From positions 62,001-126,000 of the forward strand of contig NZ_BDAI01000014.1 in NCBI RefSeq assembly GCF_002091755.1: a stretch of 64,000 bases of DNA. The letters are read 5' to 3'. A program made the position numbers and the translations under genes. Numbering within the stretch: position 1 is the first letter of the stretch; every line of letters begins with the position of its first letter. The notes beneath the pieces were generated by a model. That model made no database searches, was not told the origin of the DNA, and was given only the letters and a program-made list of their open reading frames with translations. This DNA comes from Pseudomonas nitroreducens NBRC 12694. GTDB lineage: Bacteria; Pseudomonadota; Gammaproteobacteria; Pseudomonadales; Pseudomonadaceae. This document shows, piece after piece, positions 7,872 to 16,427 of the stretch.

Positions 7872-9254
7872 ATGACCGACAACACCCGCGCCCCGCGCGA
7901 CACCCGTGAATACCAGAAAGCCGATGCGGCCCACCACATCCATGCCTTCCTCGACCAGAAGGCGCTGAACGCCGAGGGCCCGCGCGTGATGGTGCGTGGC
8001 GAAGGCCTGCATCTGTGGGACAACGACGGCAACAAGTACATCGACGGCATGTCCGGCCTGTGGTGCACCAACCTGGGCTACGGCCGCAAGGACCTGACCG
8101 CCGCCGCCACCGCCCAGCTGGACGAGCTGCCGTACTACAACATGTTCTTCCACACCACCCACCCGGCGGTGATCGAACTCTCCGAGACGCTCTTCAGCCT
8201 GCTGCCCGACCACTACAGCCACGCGATCTACACCAACTCCGGCTCCGAGGCCAACGAGGTGCTGATCCGTACCGTGCGCCGCTTCTGGCAGATCGAAGGC
8301 AAGCCGCAGAAGAAGATCATGATCGGCCGCTGGAACGGCTACCACGGCTCGACCCTGGCGGCCACCGCGCTGGGCGGCATGAAGTTCATGCACGAGATGG
8401 GCGGCCTGATCCCGGACATCGCGCACATCGACGAACCCTACTTCTTCGCCGCCGGCGGTGACCTGACCCCGGCCGAGTTCGGCCGTCGCTGCGCGCTGCA
8501 GCTGGAAGAGAAGATTCTCGAACTGGGCGCCGACAACGTCGCCGGCTTCATCGCCGAGCCGTTCCAGGGCGCCGGCGGCATGATCTTCCCGCCGGAAAGC
8601 TACTGGCCGGAAATCCAGCGCATCTGCCGTCAGTACGACGTGCTGCTGTGCGCCGACGAAGTGATCGGTGGCTTCGGCCGTACCGGCGAGTGGTTCGCCC
8701 ACCAGCACTTCGGCTTCCAGCCGGACACCCTGTCCATCGCCAAGGGCCTGACCTCCGGCTACATCCCCATGGGCGGCCTGGTGCTGAGCAAGCGCATCGC
8801 CAAGGCGCTGGTGGAAGAGGGCGGCGTGTTCGCCCACGGCCTGACCTACTCCGGCCACCCGGTGGCCGCCGCCGTAGCCGTCGCCAACCTGCGCGCGCTG
8901 CGTGACGAGGGCTGGGTGACTGCGGTGAAGAACGACACCGGCCCGTACCTGCAGCAGTGCCTGCGCGAGGTCTTCGGCAACCACCCGCTGGTGGGCGACA
9001 TCCAGGGCACCGGCTTCGTCGCCGCGCTGCAGTTCGTCGAGGACAAGGCCACCCGCAAGCGCTTCGACAACGAGAACGACATCGCCTGGCGCTGCCGCAC
9101 CATCGGCTTCGAGGAAGGCGTGATCATCCGTTCCACCCTCGGCCGCATGATCATGGCCCCGGCGCTGGTCGCCGGTCGTGCCGAGATCGACGAACTGGTC
9201 GACAAGACCCGCCGCGCGGTGGATCGCACGGCCCAGGAAATCGGCGTGCTGTAA
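7872..9254 (+). CDS. Class III (omega) aminotransferase, SpuC-like
   Basis: 460 residues with a strong GGAGAAAG ribosome site ahead of ATG 7872. Fold-type I class III signatures are present: phosphate-binding TNSGSEAN (121-128), WNGYHGSTLA (154-163), D262 in LLCADEVIGGFGRTGEW and the Schiff-base K291 in SIAKGLTSGYIPMGG. It closely resembles the putrescine/spermidine-pyruvate aminotransferases of Pseudomonas (SpuC), which deaminate omega-amines to aldehydes. The product would be the substrate of the aldehyde dehydrogenase immediately upstream. Beta-alanine or other omega-amine substrates cannot be excluded. Confidence 0.88.
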   Translation: MTDNTRAPRDTREYQKADAAHHIHAFLDQKALNAEGPRVMVRGEGLHLWDNDGNKYIDGMSGLWCTNLGYGRKDLTAAATAQLDELPYYNMFFHTTHPAVIELSETLFSLLPDHYSHAIYTNSGSEANEVLIRTVRRFWQIEGKPQKKIMIGRWNGYHGSTLAATALGGMKFMHEMGGLIPDIAHIDEPYFFAAGGDLTPAEFGRRCALQLEEKILELGADNVAGFIAEPFQGAGGMIFPPESYWPEIQRICRQYDVLLCADEVIGGFGRTGEWFAHQHFGFQPDTLSIAKGLTSGYIPMGGLVLSKRIAKALVEEGGVFAHGLTYSGHPVAAAVAVANLRALRDEGWVTAVKNDTGPYLQQCLREVFGNHPLVGDIQGTGFVAALQFVEDKATRKRFDNENDIAWRCRTIGFEEGVIIRSTLGRMIMAPALVAGRAEIDELVDKTRRAVDRTAQEIGVL

Positions 9255-9266
9255 GGCACGCACTTT

Positions 9267-9417
9267 TGTAGGAGCGAGGAGGACGCCTAGTCCTTGCTCG
9301 CGAAGCTTTTGTGCTGGGTCTGAGGGCCCCTCTCCCTAACCCTCTCCCTGAAGGGAGAGGGTTAGGGAGAGGGAACCCGCTAGCGCCGAAGTTTCACGAG
9401 CAATCCCGCTCCTACAA
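9267..9417. repeat. Intergenic repeats: REP-like variants flanking a CTCTCCC palindrome
   Basis: A variant REP-like unit at 9267-9305 has its centre expanded with AGGACGCCTAGTCC. A long CCCTAACCCTCTCCCTGAAG palindrome follows at 9326-9374, and a degenerate REP-like unit (CACGAGCAATCCCGCTCCTA) at 9395-9415. The region lies before the binding-protein gene and may end or stabilise the upstream transcript. Confidence 0.75.
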
Positions 9418-9544
9418 AAAAGAACACCAACAACAACGCCGCGAGCGCAAAGACGCCCGCGCGATGGAACCCTTTTGCCCGGCTTCTGGCCGGGGGTACT
9501 GCCCAGCAACACAACAACGCCAATCCGGCTGTGGGAGTCGTTCC

Positions 9545-10591
9545 ATGAAAGTGTCCTTGCTCACGCGCATCTCCATCACCTGTGCCCTCGCCGCCGCTGT
9601 CGGCAGCGTGAACGCCCAGTCCCAAAGCATCACCGTCATCTCCTTCGGCGGCGCCACCAAGGCGGCCCAGGAGCAGGCCTACTTCAAGCCCTTCGAGGCC
9701 AGTGGCGCCGGCAAGATCGTTGCCGGCGAATACAACGGCGAGATGGCCAAGGTGAAGGCCATGGTCGATGTCGGCAAAGTCACCTGGGACGTGGTCGAGG
9801 TGGAAAGCCCCGAGCTGCTGCGCGGCTGCGAGGAAGGCCTGTTCGAGCGCATCGACCCGGCGGCCATCGGCGACGAGAAGAACTTCGTCCCCGGCACCCT
9901 CAGCGAGTGCGGCGTGGCCACCTACGTCTGGTCCATGGTCATGGCCTACAACGGCGCCAAGGTCGCCAAGGCCCCGCAGTCCTGGGCCGACTTCTGGAAC
10001 ACCGCCGAATATCCGGGCAAGCGCGGCCTGCGCAAGGGCGCCAAGTACACCCTGGAAATCGCCCTGCTGGCAGACGGCGTGAAGCAGGAAGATATCTACA
10101 AGGTGCTCGGCACGAAGGAAGGCGTCGACCGCGCCTTCGCCAAGCTCGACCAGCTCAAGGGCAACATCCAGTGGTGGGAAGCCGGCGCGCAACCGCCGCA
10201 GTGGCTGGCCGCCGGTGACGTGGTGATGAGCGCCGCCTACAACGGCCGCATCGCCGCCGCGCAGAAGGAAGGCGTGAAGCTGGGCATCGTCTGGCCGGGC
10301 AGCCTGTACGACCCGGAATACTGGGCCGTGGTGAAAGGCACGCCGAACAAGGCGCTGGCCGAGAAGTTCATCGCCTTCGCCAGTCAGCCCCAGACCCAGA
10401 AGACCTTCTCCGAGAACATCCCCTACGGCCCCGTGCACAAGGGCACCCTCGACCTGCTGCCGGCGGACGTGCGCGACGCGCTGCCCACCGCGCCGGCCAA
10501 CCTCGAAGGCGCCCGCTCGGTGGACGCGGCCTTCTGGGTCGACCACGGCGAAGAGCTGGAACAGCGCTTCAACGCCTGGGCCGCTCGCTGA
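9545..10591 (+). CDS. Polyamine-type ABC transporter substrate-binding protein (solitary)
   Basis: A 348-residue precursor starting at ATG 9545. Residues 1-24 form a Sec signal peptide (MKVSLLTRISITCALAAAVG, cleavage near VNA/QS). The mature part begins ITVISFGGATKAAQEQAYF and has PotD-like type 2 periplasmic-binding features (WDVVEVESPELLRGCEEGL, VVMSAAYNGRIAAA, PNKALAEKFIAFA). It should capture a small cationic or amine ligand in the periplasm. Oddly, no ABC permease or ATPase gene is adjacent; the next gene is an NCS1 permease, so it either serves a distant ABC transporter or works as a scavenger or sensor. Family assignment is good, ligand unknown. Confidence 0.85.
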   Translation: MKVSLLTRISITCALAAAVGSVNAQSQSITVISFGGATKAAQEQAYFKPFEASGAGKIVAGEYNGEMAKVKAMVDVGKVTWDVVEVESPELLRGCEEGLFERIDPAAIGDEKNFVPGTLSECGVATYVWSMVMAYNGAKVAKAPQSWADFWNTAEYPGKRGLRKGAKYTLEIALLADGVKQEDIYKVLGTKEGVDRAFAKLDQLKGNIQWWEAGAQPPQWLAAGDVVMSAAYNGRIAAAQKEGVKLGIVWPGSLYDPEYWAVVKGTPNKALAEKFIAFASQPQTQKTFSENIPYGPVHKGTLDLLPADVRDALPTAPANLEGARSVDAAFWVDHGEELEQRFNAWAAR

Positions 10592-10660
10592 TTTCCCTTT
10601 CCTGATCCGCGCCCGGCGCTTGCGCCGGGCCTGCCTTGCCAACGACGCGTGAGAAACACC

Positions 10661-12052
10661 ATGACAACGACGCAAAACCAGGCGACGACGCTGGAGCTGA
10701 GCACCATCCAGCCCATCGCTGCGCACGAACGACACGGCCGCGCCCGCGACCTCTTCACCATCTGGTTCGGCAGCAACATCATGCTGCTGACCGTGGTCAC
10801 CGGCGCCCTGGCGGTCACCGTGTTCAAGCTGCCATTCTTCGCCGCCGTGCTGGCGCTGGTGCTGGGCAACCTGGTGGGCGGCGTGTTCATGGCCCTGCAC
10901 TCGGCCCAGGGCCCGCAGCTGGGCGTGCCGCAGATGGTGCAGACCCGCGGCCAGTTTGGCTCCTTCGGCTCGCTGCTGGTGGTCGCCCTGGTGGTGATCA
11001 TGTACCTGGGCTTCTTCGCTTCCAACCTGGTGCTCGGCGGCCAGGCGTTGCACGCGCGCTTCGAGGTGATCGGCACCAACACCGGCATCCTGCTGGTGGG
11101 TGCGATCAGCGTGATCGCCACGGTGTTCGGCTACCGCCTGATCCACGGCTACACCCGCGTGATGTCCTGGCTGTCCGGCGCGGTGCTGCTGGTCAGCTTC
11201 GTCTGGCTGGTGTTCGTCCACGGCCTGCCGGCGGACCTGCTGCAGCGCAACGAGAACAACATCCCCGGCTTCCTCGGCGCGCTGTCCATCGCCGCGCTCT
11301 GGCAGCTGGCCTACGCCCCCTACGTTTCCGACTACTCGCGCTACATGCCGCAGGGCACCGGTGCGCGCACTGCGTTCTGGTCGAGCTACTGGGGCTGCTG
11401 CCTGGGCTCCATCCTGCCAATGCTGCTGGGTGTGCTGGTCGGCCTGTCGGTGGGCGAGGGCGACGTCATCGCCGGCCTGATCGAGATGACCGGCGGCTTC
11501 AGCGCCATCATGGTTGCGGTGTTCTCCATCGGCATCGCCGCGACCAACTCGATGAACCTGTACTGCGGCACGCTCTCGGCCATCACCGTCGGCCAGACCC
11601 TGCTGCCGTCCTGGTCGGCCCAGGCCGGCTGGCGCGCGGTGATCGCCCTGGCGCTGTTCGGTGGCTCGCTGGCCATCGCCCTGCTCGGCCAGGACAACTT
11701 CATGGCCAACTACACCAACTTCATCCTGCTGCTGCTCTACGTCCTGGTGCCCTGGAGCGCGATCAACCTGGTCGACTACTACCTGGTGGCCCACGGCGAA
11801 TACGACGTGCTGTCGTTCTTCCGGCGTGACGGCGGTATCTACGGCACCTTCAACTGGACCGCGGTGAACTGCTACATCCTCGGCATCCTGGTGCAGGTGC
11901 CGTTCATGTCCACCGCGCTCTACACCGGCGCCGCCGCGCAGGCCATGAACGGCGCGGACATCTCCTGGGTCGTCGGCCTGGGCGTGGTCTCGCCGGTCTA
12001 CTGGCTGTTCAGCCGCAAGCGCCAGCGCGCCCTGAAGGCGGCCCGCGCATGA
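10661..12052 (+). CDS. NCS1-family permease (purine/cytosine permease-like)
   Basis: 463 residues started at ATG 10661 behind a GAGAA site, in preference to GTG 10649. About 12 membrane helices are visible, beginning near residue 36 after a hydrophilic N-terminus (RHGRARDLFTIWFGSNIMLL). NCS1 family landmarks include GNLVGGVFMALHSAQGPQLG and LAYAPYVSDYSRYMP. NCS1 proteins are Na+ or H+ symporters for nucleobases, hydantoins and related compounds in the inner membrane. Here it overlaps the deacetylase-like gene by 4 bp (ATGA), indicating translational coupling, so it probably imports the substrate of that amidohydrolase. Substrate unknown. Confidence 0.85.
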   Translation: MTTTQNQATTLELSTIQPIAAHERHGRARDLFTIWFGSNIMLLTVVTGALAVTVFKLPFFAAVLALVLGNLVGGVFMALHSAQGPQLGVPQMVQTRGQFGSFGSLLVVALVVIMYLGFFASNLVLGGQALHARFEVIGTNTGILLVGAISVIATVFGYRLIHGYTRVMSWLSGAVLLVSFVWLVFVHGLPADLLQRNENNIPGFLGALSIAALWQLAYAPYVSDYSRYMPQGTGARTAFWSSYWGCCLGSILPMLLGVLVGLSVGEGDVIAGLIEMTGGFSAIMVAVFSIGIAATNSMNLYCGTLSAITVGQTLLPSWSAQAGWRAVIALALFGGSLAIALLGQDNFMANYTNFILLLLYVLVPWSAINLVDYYLVAHGEYDVLSFFRRDGGIYGTFNWTAVNCYILGILVQVPFMSTALYTGAAAQAMNGADISWVVGLGVVSPVYWLFSRKRQRALKAARA

Positions 12053-13161
12053 GCCGTCGTACCGGGTTCTTCTTCGACGAGCGCTGCTTCTGGCACGCGA
12101 CCGGGCTGCATGCCCTGATCCTCCCGGTCGGCGGCTGGCTGCAGCCGCCGGTGGGCGCCGGCCACGCCGAGTCGCCGGAGAGCAAGCGCCGGCTGAAAAG
12201 CCTGATGGATGTCTCCGGCCTGAGCAGCCAGTTGCACCTGTCCAGCGCGCCGCTGGCCAGCGAGGAAGACCTGCTGCGGGTGCACCCCGCCAGCTACCTG
12301 GAGCGCTTCAAGGCGTACAGCGAAGCCGGCCACGGCGACATGGGCGAGGAAACCATGGTCAGCCATGGCACCTACGACATCGCCCGGCAATCCGCAGGCC
12401 TGACCATCGCCGCGGTGGACGCGGTATTGCGCGGCGAACTGGACAACGCCTACGCGCTATCCCGCCCGCCGGGCCACCACTGCCTGCCCGATCGCGGCAT
12501 GGGCTTCTGCTACCTGGCCAACATCGCCGTGGCGGTGGAGACGGCCAAGGCGCGCCACGGTATCCAGCGCGTGGCGGTGCTCGACTGGGACGTGCACCAC
12601 GGCAACGGCACCGAGGCGATCTTCTACGGCCGTGACGACGTGCTGACCCTGTCGATCCACCAGGCCGACTGCTACCCCACTGGGACTGGCGCCGTGGACG
12701 ACATCGGCGAAGGCGCGGGCAAGGGCTACAACCTCAATGTGCCGCTCTATCCGGGCAGCGGCGACGAAGCCTACCGCGCGGCCATGGAAACCCTCATCGT
12801 GCCGGCGCTGGAACGCTTCCAGCCCGAGCTGATCGTGGTCGCCAGCGGCTTCGACGCCAACGGCGTGGACCCACTGGCGCGGATGCTCGCCCACAGCGAG
12901 ACCTTCCGCTTCATGACTGCCGCCGTGCGTGACGCCGCCGAGCGCCTGTGCGCTGGCAAGCTGGTGGTGGTGCACGAGGGCGGCTACGCGGAAGCCTACG
13001 TGCCGTTCTGCGGTCACGCGGTGATCGAGGAAATGGTTGGCGTGCGCACCGAGGTGGTCGATCCCTTCCTGCCGATGCTTGAAGGCCAGCAGCCGGACGC
13101 GGACTTCCGCGCCTTCCAGCGTCAGGCGCTGGAGCGGATGGCGGCGAAGCTGCTGGGCTGA
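12049..13161 (+). CDS. Class II histone-deacetylase-like amidohydrolase
   Basis: 370 residues in the arginase/deacetylase fold. The active site is complete: H143-H144 in RPPGHHCLPD, zinc ligands D181 and H183 in VLDWDVHHGNG, D269 in ASGFDANGVDP and the transition-state tyrosine Y313 in HEGGYAEAY. The order and wording match bacterial HDAC-like amidohydrolases of the HDAH type known in Pseudomonas; acetylpolyamine amidohydrolases belong to the same superfamily. It hydrolyses an acyl-amide. The 4-bp overlap with the permease and the company of amine-catabolic enzymes suggest that an N-acylated amine is imported, deacylated, transaminated and oxidised. The deacylase chemistry is well supported; the natural substrate is inferred. 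Confidence 0.88.
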   Translation: MSRRTGFFFDERCFWHATGLHALILPVGGWLQPPVGAGHAESPESKRRLKSLMDVSGLSSQLHLSSAPLASEEDLLRVHPASYLERFKAYSEAGHGDMGEETMVSHGTYDIARQSAGLTIAAVDAVLRGELDNAYALSRPPGHHCLPDRGMGFCYLANIAVAVETAKARHGIQRVAVLDWDVHHGNGTEAIFYGRDDVLTLSIHQADCYPTGTGAVDDIGEGAGKGYNLNVPLYPGSGDEAYRAAMETLIVPALERFQPELIVVASGFDANGVDPLARMLAHSETFRFMTAAVRDAAERLCAGKLVVVHEGGYAEAYVPFCGHAVIEEMVGVRTEVVDPFLPMLEGQQPDADFRAFQRQALERMAAKLLG

Positions 13162-13170
13162 ACCTGCGAC

Positions 13171-13261
13171 GAAACGGCGGATAACCGCGAGCGGTTATCC
13201 GCCCTACGGTATCGCGCCAAATCCCGTAGGGCGCATAACGCCCCCAGCGTTATCCGCCGCC
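13171..13261. repeat. Pair of GGATAACGC-type palindromes
   Basis: GGCGGATAACCGCGAGCGGT with its mirror to CCGCCCTAC (13173-13204), then GTAGGGCGCATAACGCCCCC to GTTATCCGCCG (13226-13260). Two hairpin units lie in facing orientation after the deacetylase-like gene. Confidence 0.8.
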
Positions 13262-13356
13262 TTCTCACGAGCTGAGCTTGGGTCGATGTCCTGCATCGAC
13301 TTCGCGCCCGAGCGGCTAGAGTAGGGACTCCATCCAAAACAACGGATCGCGTCCCC

Positions 13357-13752
13357 ATGAAGTTCCTGCTCCTTCCCCTCGGCCTGCTGGCCTTCTCCTC
13401 CCTCGCCCAGGCCGCTGCCGACTGCGCCGACGCCCAGACCCAGGCGGATATCAACGCCTGCATCGGCTCCGATTACAAAGCCAGCGACAAGCGCCTCAAC
13501 GACCTCTACGGGCAGTACCGCCAGCGCCTGGATGCCGGACAGAAGAAAGCGCTCACCGCCGCGCAGAAAGCCTGGTTGAACTATCGCGACCTGAGCTGCA
13601 AGTTCGAGACCTCCAGCGTCGAGGGTGGTTCGGGTTACCCGATGGCCTACAGCAACTGCCTGAAGGCCATGACCGATCAGCGCATCAAGGAGCTGCAGAC
13701 GCTGTCCGACTGCCAGGAAGGCGACTTCAACTGCCCCGCTCCCAAGCACTGA
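13357..13752 (+). CDS. LprI-domain (DUF1311) periplasmic protein
   Basis: 131 residues with an obvious signal peptide (MKFLLLPLGLLAFSSLAQAA, cleavage after AQA). The mature chain carries four cysteines and the LprI pattern ADCADAQTQADINACIG, LNDLYGQYRQRLD and AQKAWLNYRDLSCKFE, ending CQEGDFNCPAPKH. The domain is named after a mycobacterial lysozyme inhibitor, but in Proteobacteria it is mostly uncharacterised; inhibition of lysozyme is only a possibility. Monocistronic, flanked by repeat pairs on both sides. Confidence 0.85.
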   Translation: MKFLLLPLGLLAFSSLAQAAADCADAQTQADINACIGSDYKASDKRLNDLYGQYRQRLDAGQKKALTAAQKAWLNYRDLSCKFETSSVEGGSGYPMAYSNCLKAMTDQRIKELQTLSDCQEGDFNCPAPKH

Positions 13753-13761
13753 CGGCTTTTC

Positions 13762-13856
13762 TGTAGGAGCGAGCTTGCTCGCGAACAGATGTCCCGGTTG
13801 CGCCGGTGCTGAGCGGGTTCGCGAGCAAGAACTAGGCGTCCCCCTCGCTCCTACAC
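13762..13856. repeat. Facing pair of REP-like units
   Basis: GTAGGAGCGAGCTTGCTCGC (13763-13782) faces GCGAGCAAGAACTAGGCGTC...CTCGCTCCTAC (13821-13854). The second unit has the same expanded centre (ACTAGGCGTCC) as the variant near 9.28 kb. Confidence 0.82.
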
Positions 13857-13873
13857 GTCCCTGCCGTGCGGAC

Positions 13874-13899
13874 AAAAAAAGGGAGCCTTGCGGCTCCCC
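13874..13899 (-). terminator. Intrinsic terminator after fdhA
   Basis: On the minus strand GGGAGCC and GGCTCCC pair around GCAA and are followed by seven T residues (complement of A run 13874-13880). It ends the glyA-sox-purU-fdhA transcript. Confidence 0.85.
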
Positions 13900-13947
13900 T
13901 GGAGAGACGGCCGCGGAAGTGGCTCGCGGCCGGGGGCGGGTGCGCCG

Positions 13948-15147
13948 TCAGGCGGCGCGGAACAGGTTGTGCGGGTCGATGACGAATTTCTTCGGCACCC
14001 CGGCATCGAACTCGCCGTAGCCTTTCGGCGCATCGTCCAGGGTGATGACCTCCACCCCGACGATGTCGGCGATCTTGATGCGGTCCCACATGATCGCCTG
14101 CATCAGCTGGCGGTTGTACTTCATCACCGGGGTCTGGCCGGTGTGGAAGCTGTGCGACTTGGCCCAGCCCAGGCCGAAGCGGATGCTCAGGCTGCCGTGC
14201 TTGGCGGCATCGTCCACGGCGCCCGGATCCTCGGTGACGTACAGGCCGGGAATGCCGATCTTGCCGGCCACCCGCACCACGCCCATCAGCGAGTTCAGCA
14301 CGGTGGCCGGAGCCTCGTGCTGCGACCCGGAATGACCATGGCCGCGGGCCTCGAAGCCCACCGCGTCGACCGCGCAGTCCACTTCCGGCTCGCCCAGCAG
14401 ATCGGCGATCTGTTCGTGCAGCGGAGTGTCCTTGGACAGGTCGGCGATCTCGAAGCCCTGCGCCTTGGCGTGGGCCAGGCGGGTCGGGTTGACGTCACCG
14501 ACGATGACCACGGCGGCGCCCAGCAGGCGGGCCGAAGCAGCGGCGGCAAGGCCCACCGGACCGGCGCCGGCGATGTAGACGGTGCTGCCCGGACCCACGC
14601 CGGCAGTGACGGCGCCGTGGTAGCCGGTGGGCAGGATATCGGAGAGGCAGGTCAGGTCGCGGATCTTCTCCATCGCCGCGTCGCGGTTGGGCAGTTTCAG
14701 CAGGTTGAAGTCGGCGTAGGGCACCAGTACGTATTCCGCCTGGCCGCCGACCCAGCCGCCCATGTCGACGTAGCCGTAGGCGCCGCCGGCGCGAGCCGGG
14801 TTGACCGTCAGGCAGACGCCGGTGTGCTGTTCCTTGCAGGTGCGGCAGTGGCCGCAGGCGACGTTGAACGGGACCGAAACCAGGTCGCCGATCTTCATGG
14901 TCTCCACGCCCCGGCCGATCTCGACGACTTCACCGGTGATCTCGTGGCCCAGCACCAGGCCCTCCGGCGCGGTGGTACGGCCGCGGACCATGTGCTGGTC
15001 GGAGCCGCAGATGTTGGTGGAGACCACGCGCAGGATTACCCCGTGGTCGATCTGCTTGCCTTGCGGGTCCTGCATCTTCGGATAGGGGATGTTCTGGACC
15101 TCGACCTTTCCTGGGCCGAGATAAACCACACCACGATTGCCAGACAT
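13948..15147 (-). CDS. fdhA: Glutathione-independent formaldehyde dehydrogenase
   Basis: 399 residues, started at ATG 15147 (SGNRGVVYLGPGKVEVQ) with GAGGA upstream; two extra codons exist in frame. A zinc-dependent medium-chain dehydrogenase: catalytic cysteine in STNICGSDQHMV, HEITGEV, structural-zinc cysteines in CGHCRTCKEQHTGVC, and a Rossmann motif GAGPVGLAAAASARL. It closely matches Pseudomonas FdhA, which oxidises formaldehyde to formate with tightly bound NAD and no thiol cofactor. As last gene of the sarcosine operon it removes formaldehyde released by demethylation. The 327-bp gap to purU is filled with repeats, so it may also have its own promoter. Confidence 0.95.
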   Translation of the reverse strand: MSGNRGVVYLGPGKVEVQNIPYPKMQDPQGKQIDHGVILRVVSTNICGSDQHMVRGRTTAPEGLVLGHEITGEVVEIGRGVETMKIGDLVSVPFNVACGHCRTCKEQHTGVCLTVNPARAGGAYGYVDMGGWVGGQAEYVLVPYADFNLLKLPNRDAAMEKIRDLTCLSDILPTGYHGAVTAGVGPGSTVYIAGAGPVGLAAAASARLLGAAVVIVGDVNPTRLAHAKAQGFEIADLSKDTPLHEQIADLLGEPEVDCAVDAVGFEARGHGHSGSQHEAPATVLNSLMGVVRVAGKIGIPGLYVTEDPGAVDDAAKHGSLSIRFGLGWAKSHSFHTGQTPVMKYNRQLMQAIMWDRIKIADIVGVEVITLDDAPKGYGEFDAGVPKKFVIDPHNLFRAA

Positions 15148-15474
15148 ACGCATTCCTCATTGTGTTTGTGGGTACAAAGGCGGGCCCTGCGGCTCGCGGT
15201 TTTGCACTGGGATGTCGTGTGTTGCGCGACAGGGCCGGTCGGTACAGCTGGCAGCCGGCTGGGCTGTCGGTGTTGCTCGGTGCGTGGGAGGAGGTCTAAG
15301 AGCCCCTCACCCAAGCCCTCTCCCAGAGGGAGAGGGGGCTTGTTCGGTGCGCTGTCTGGTCACCGGCTTCACCGGTGGCTCCAGAAGCGTAGGGCGGATG
15401 AGCTCCATCCATCCGCCGTTCAGGCCGGCACGGCGGATAACGCCTGTGGCGTTATGCGCCCTACGGGTGCTGCT
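15148..15474. repeat. Gene-free gap fdhA-purU with CTCTCCC and GGATAACGC palindromes
   Basis: No gene seen. 15301-15339 holds a CCCTCTCCCAGAGGGAGAGG hairpin; 15389-15472 holds a facing pair of the GTAGGGCGGAT type ending GGATAACGCCTGTGGCGTTA then GCGCCCTAC. The fdhA ribosome site is at 15148-15160. Confidence 0.8.
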
Positions 15475-16332
15475 CTACAGCACCACCGTCCGGTTGGCAT
15501 TCAGGAACACGCGCTTCTCGATGTGGTAGCCCACGGCCTTGGCCAGGGTCAGGCACTCCACGTCGCGGCCCTTGGCGATCAGGTCCTCGGGGTAGTGGGA
15601 GTGGTCCACGGGCTCGACGCCCTGGGCGATGATCGGGCCCTCGTCGAGGTCGTTGTTGATGTAGTGGGCGGTGGCGCCGACCAGTTTCACGCCCTTCTGG
15701 TAGGCCTGGTGGTAGGGCTTGGCGCCCTTGAAGCCGGGCAGCAGCGAGTGGTGGATGTTGATCGCCCAGCCGTCCAGGCGCCGGCATAGCTCGGGGGACA
15801 GCACCTGCATGTAGCGGGCGAGGATCACCAGCTCGGCGCCGGTTTCCTCGATCACCTGCCAGACCTTCGCCTCCTGCGCGCCCTTGTCGTTGGGGTCGAG
15901 GGCGAAGTGGTGGTAGGGAATGCCGTGCCAGCGCGCCAGCGGTTCCAGGTCCGGGTGGTTGGAGATCACCGCCGCCACGTCCATCGGCAACTGGCCGATG
16001 CGCTGGCGGTAGAGCAGGTCGTTCAGGCAGTGGTCGGCCTTGGAGACCATGATCACCACCTTGCTGCGGTAGCCCGGCGGGGTCAGTTCGACGTTCATCT
16101 GGAAGGGCGAGACGCGGTCGGCGAGGCCGGCGCGGAAGGCCGCCTCGTCGAAGCCGTCGCCGGCGCGGAATTCGATGCGGATGAAGAAGCGCTGCGCCAG
16201 GCGGTCGTCGAAGGAGTGGTGCTCGGTGACGTAGCAGCGCTGTTCGAACAGGTAGCGCGTGACCACGTCCACCGTGCCCAGCAGGCTAGGGCTGTCGGCG
16301 GTGAGGATCCAGGTATCGGGGGTGCGGCTCAT
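15475..16332 (-). CDS. purU: Formyltetrahydrofolate deformylase
   Basis: 285 residues starting at ATG 16332. An N-terminal ACT-like domain (TWILTADSPSLLGTVDVVTR, residues 8-80) is followed by a formyl-transfer domain containing INIHHSLLPGFKGAKPY; N192, H194 and D230 correspond to the Asn-His-Asp catalytic set of glycinamide-ribonucleotide formyltransferases. It hydrolyses 10-formyl-THF to formate and THF, balancing the folate one-carbon pool. Placed between soxG and fdhA, it handles folate-bound one-carbon units made by sarcosine oxidase. It is probably an operon-specific paralogue; other purU copies are usual in Pseudomonas. Confidence 0.95.
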   Translation of the reverse strand: MSRTPDTWILTADSPSLLGTVDVVTRYLFEQRCYVTEHHSFDDRLAQRFFIRIEFRAGDGFDEAAFRAGLADRVSPFQMNVELTPPGYRSKVVIMVSKADHCLNDLLYRQRIGQLPMDVAAVISNHPDLEPLARWHGIPYHHFALDPNDKGAQEAKVWQVIEETGAELVILARYMQVLSPELCRRLDGWAINIHHSLLPGFKGAKPYHQAYQKGVKLVGATAHYINNDLDEGPIIAQGVEPVDHSHYPEDLIAKGRDVECLTLAKAVGYHIEKRVFLNANRTVVL

Positions 16333-16380
16333 GGTCTGGCTCCGAAGTTTTCCTCTGGTTGCAGAGGTTGGAGTGGGGTT

Positions 16381-16412
16381 TCCCTCACCCCGGCCCTCTC
16401 CCAGGGGGAGAG
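16381..16412. repeat. CTCTCCC-type palindrome
   Basis: CCTCACCCCGGCCCTCTCCC followed by AGGGGGAGAGGGG, in the purU-soxG gap inside the operon. Confidence 0.75.
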
Positions 16413-16427
16413 GGGGAAGAGCGTTTC

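Noticed and set aside
9380..11794. 804-codon minus-strand open frame
   Set aside because: Antisense to the binding-protein and permease genes; composition (His, Gln, Asp, Gly) is that of a shadow frame and no ribosome site is present.
13888..15789. 633-codon plus-strand open frame
   Set aside because: Antisense to fdhA, crossing the repeat-filled gap into purU; not protein-like.
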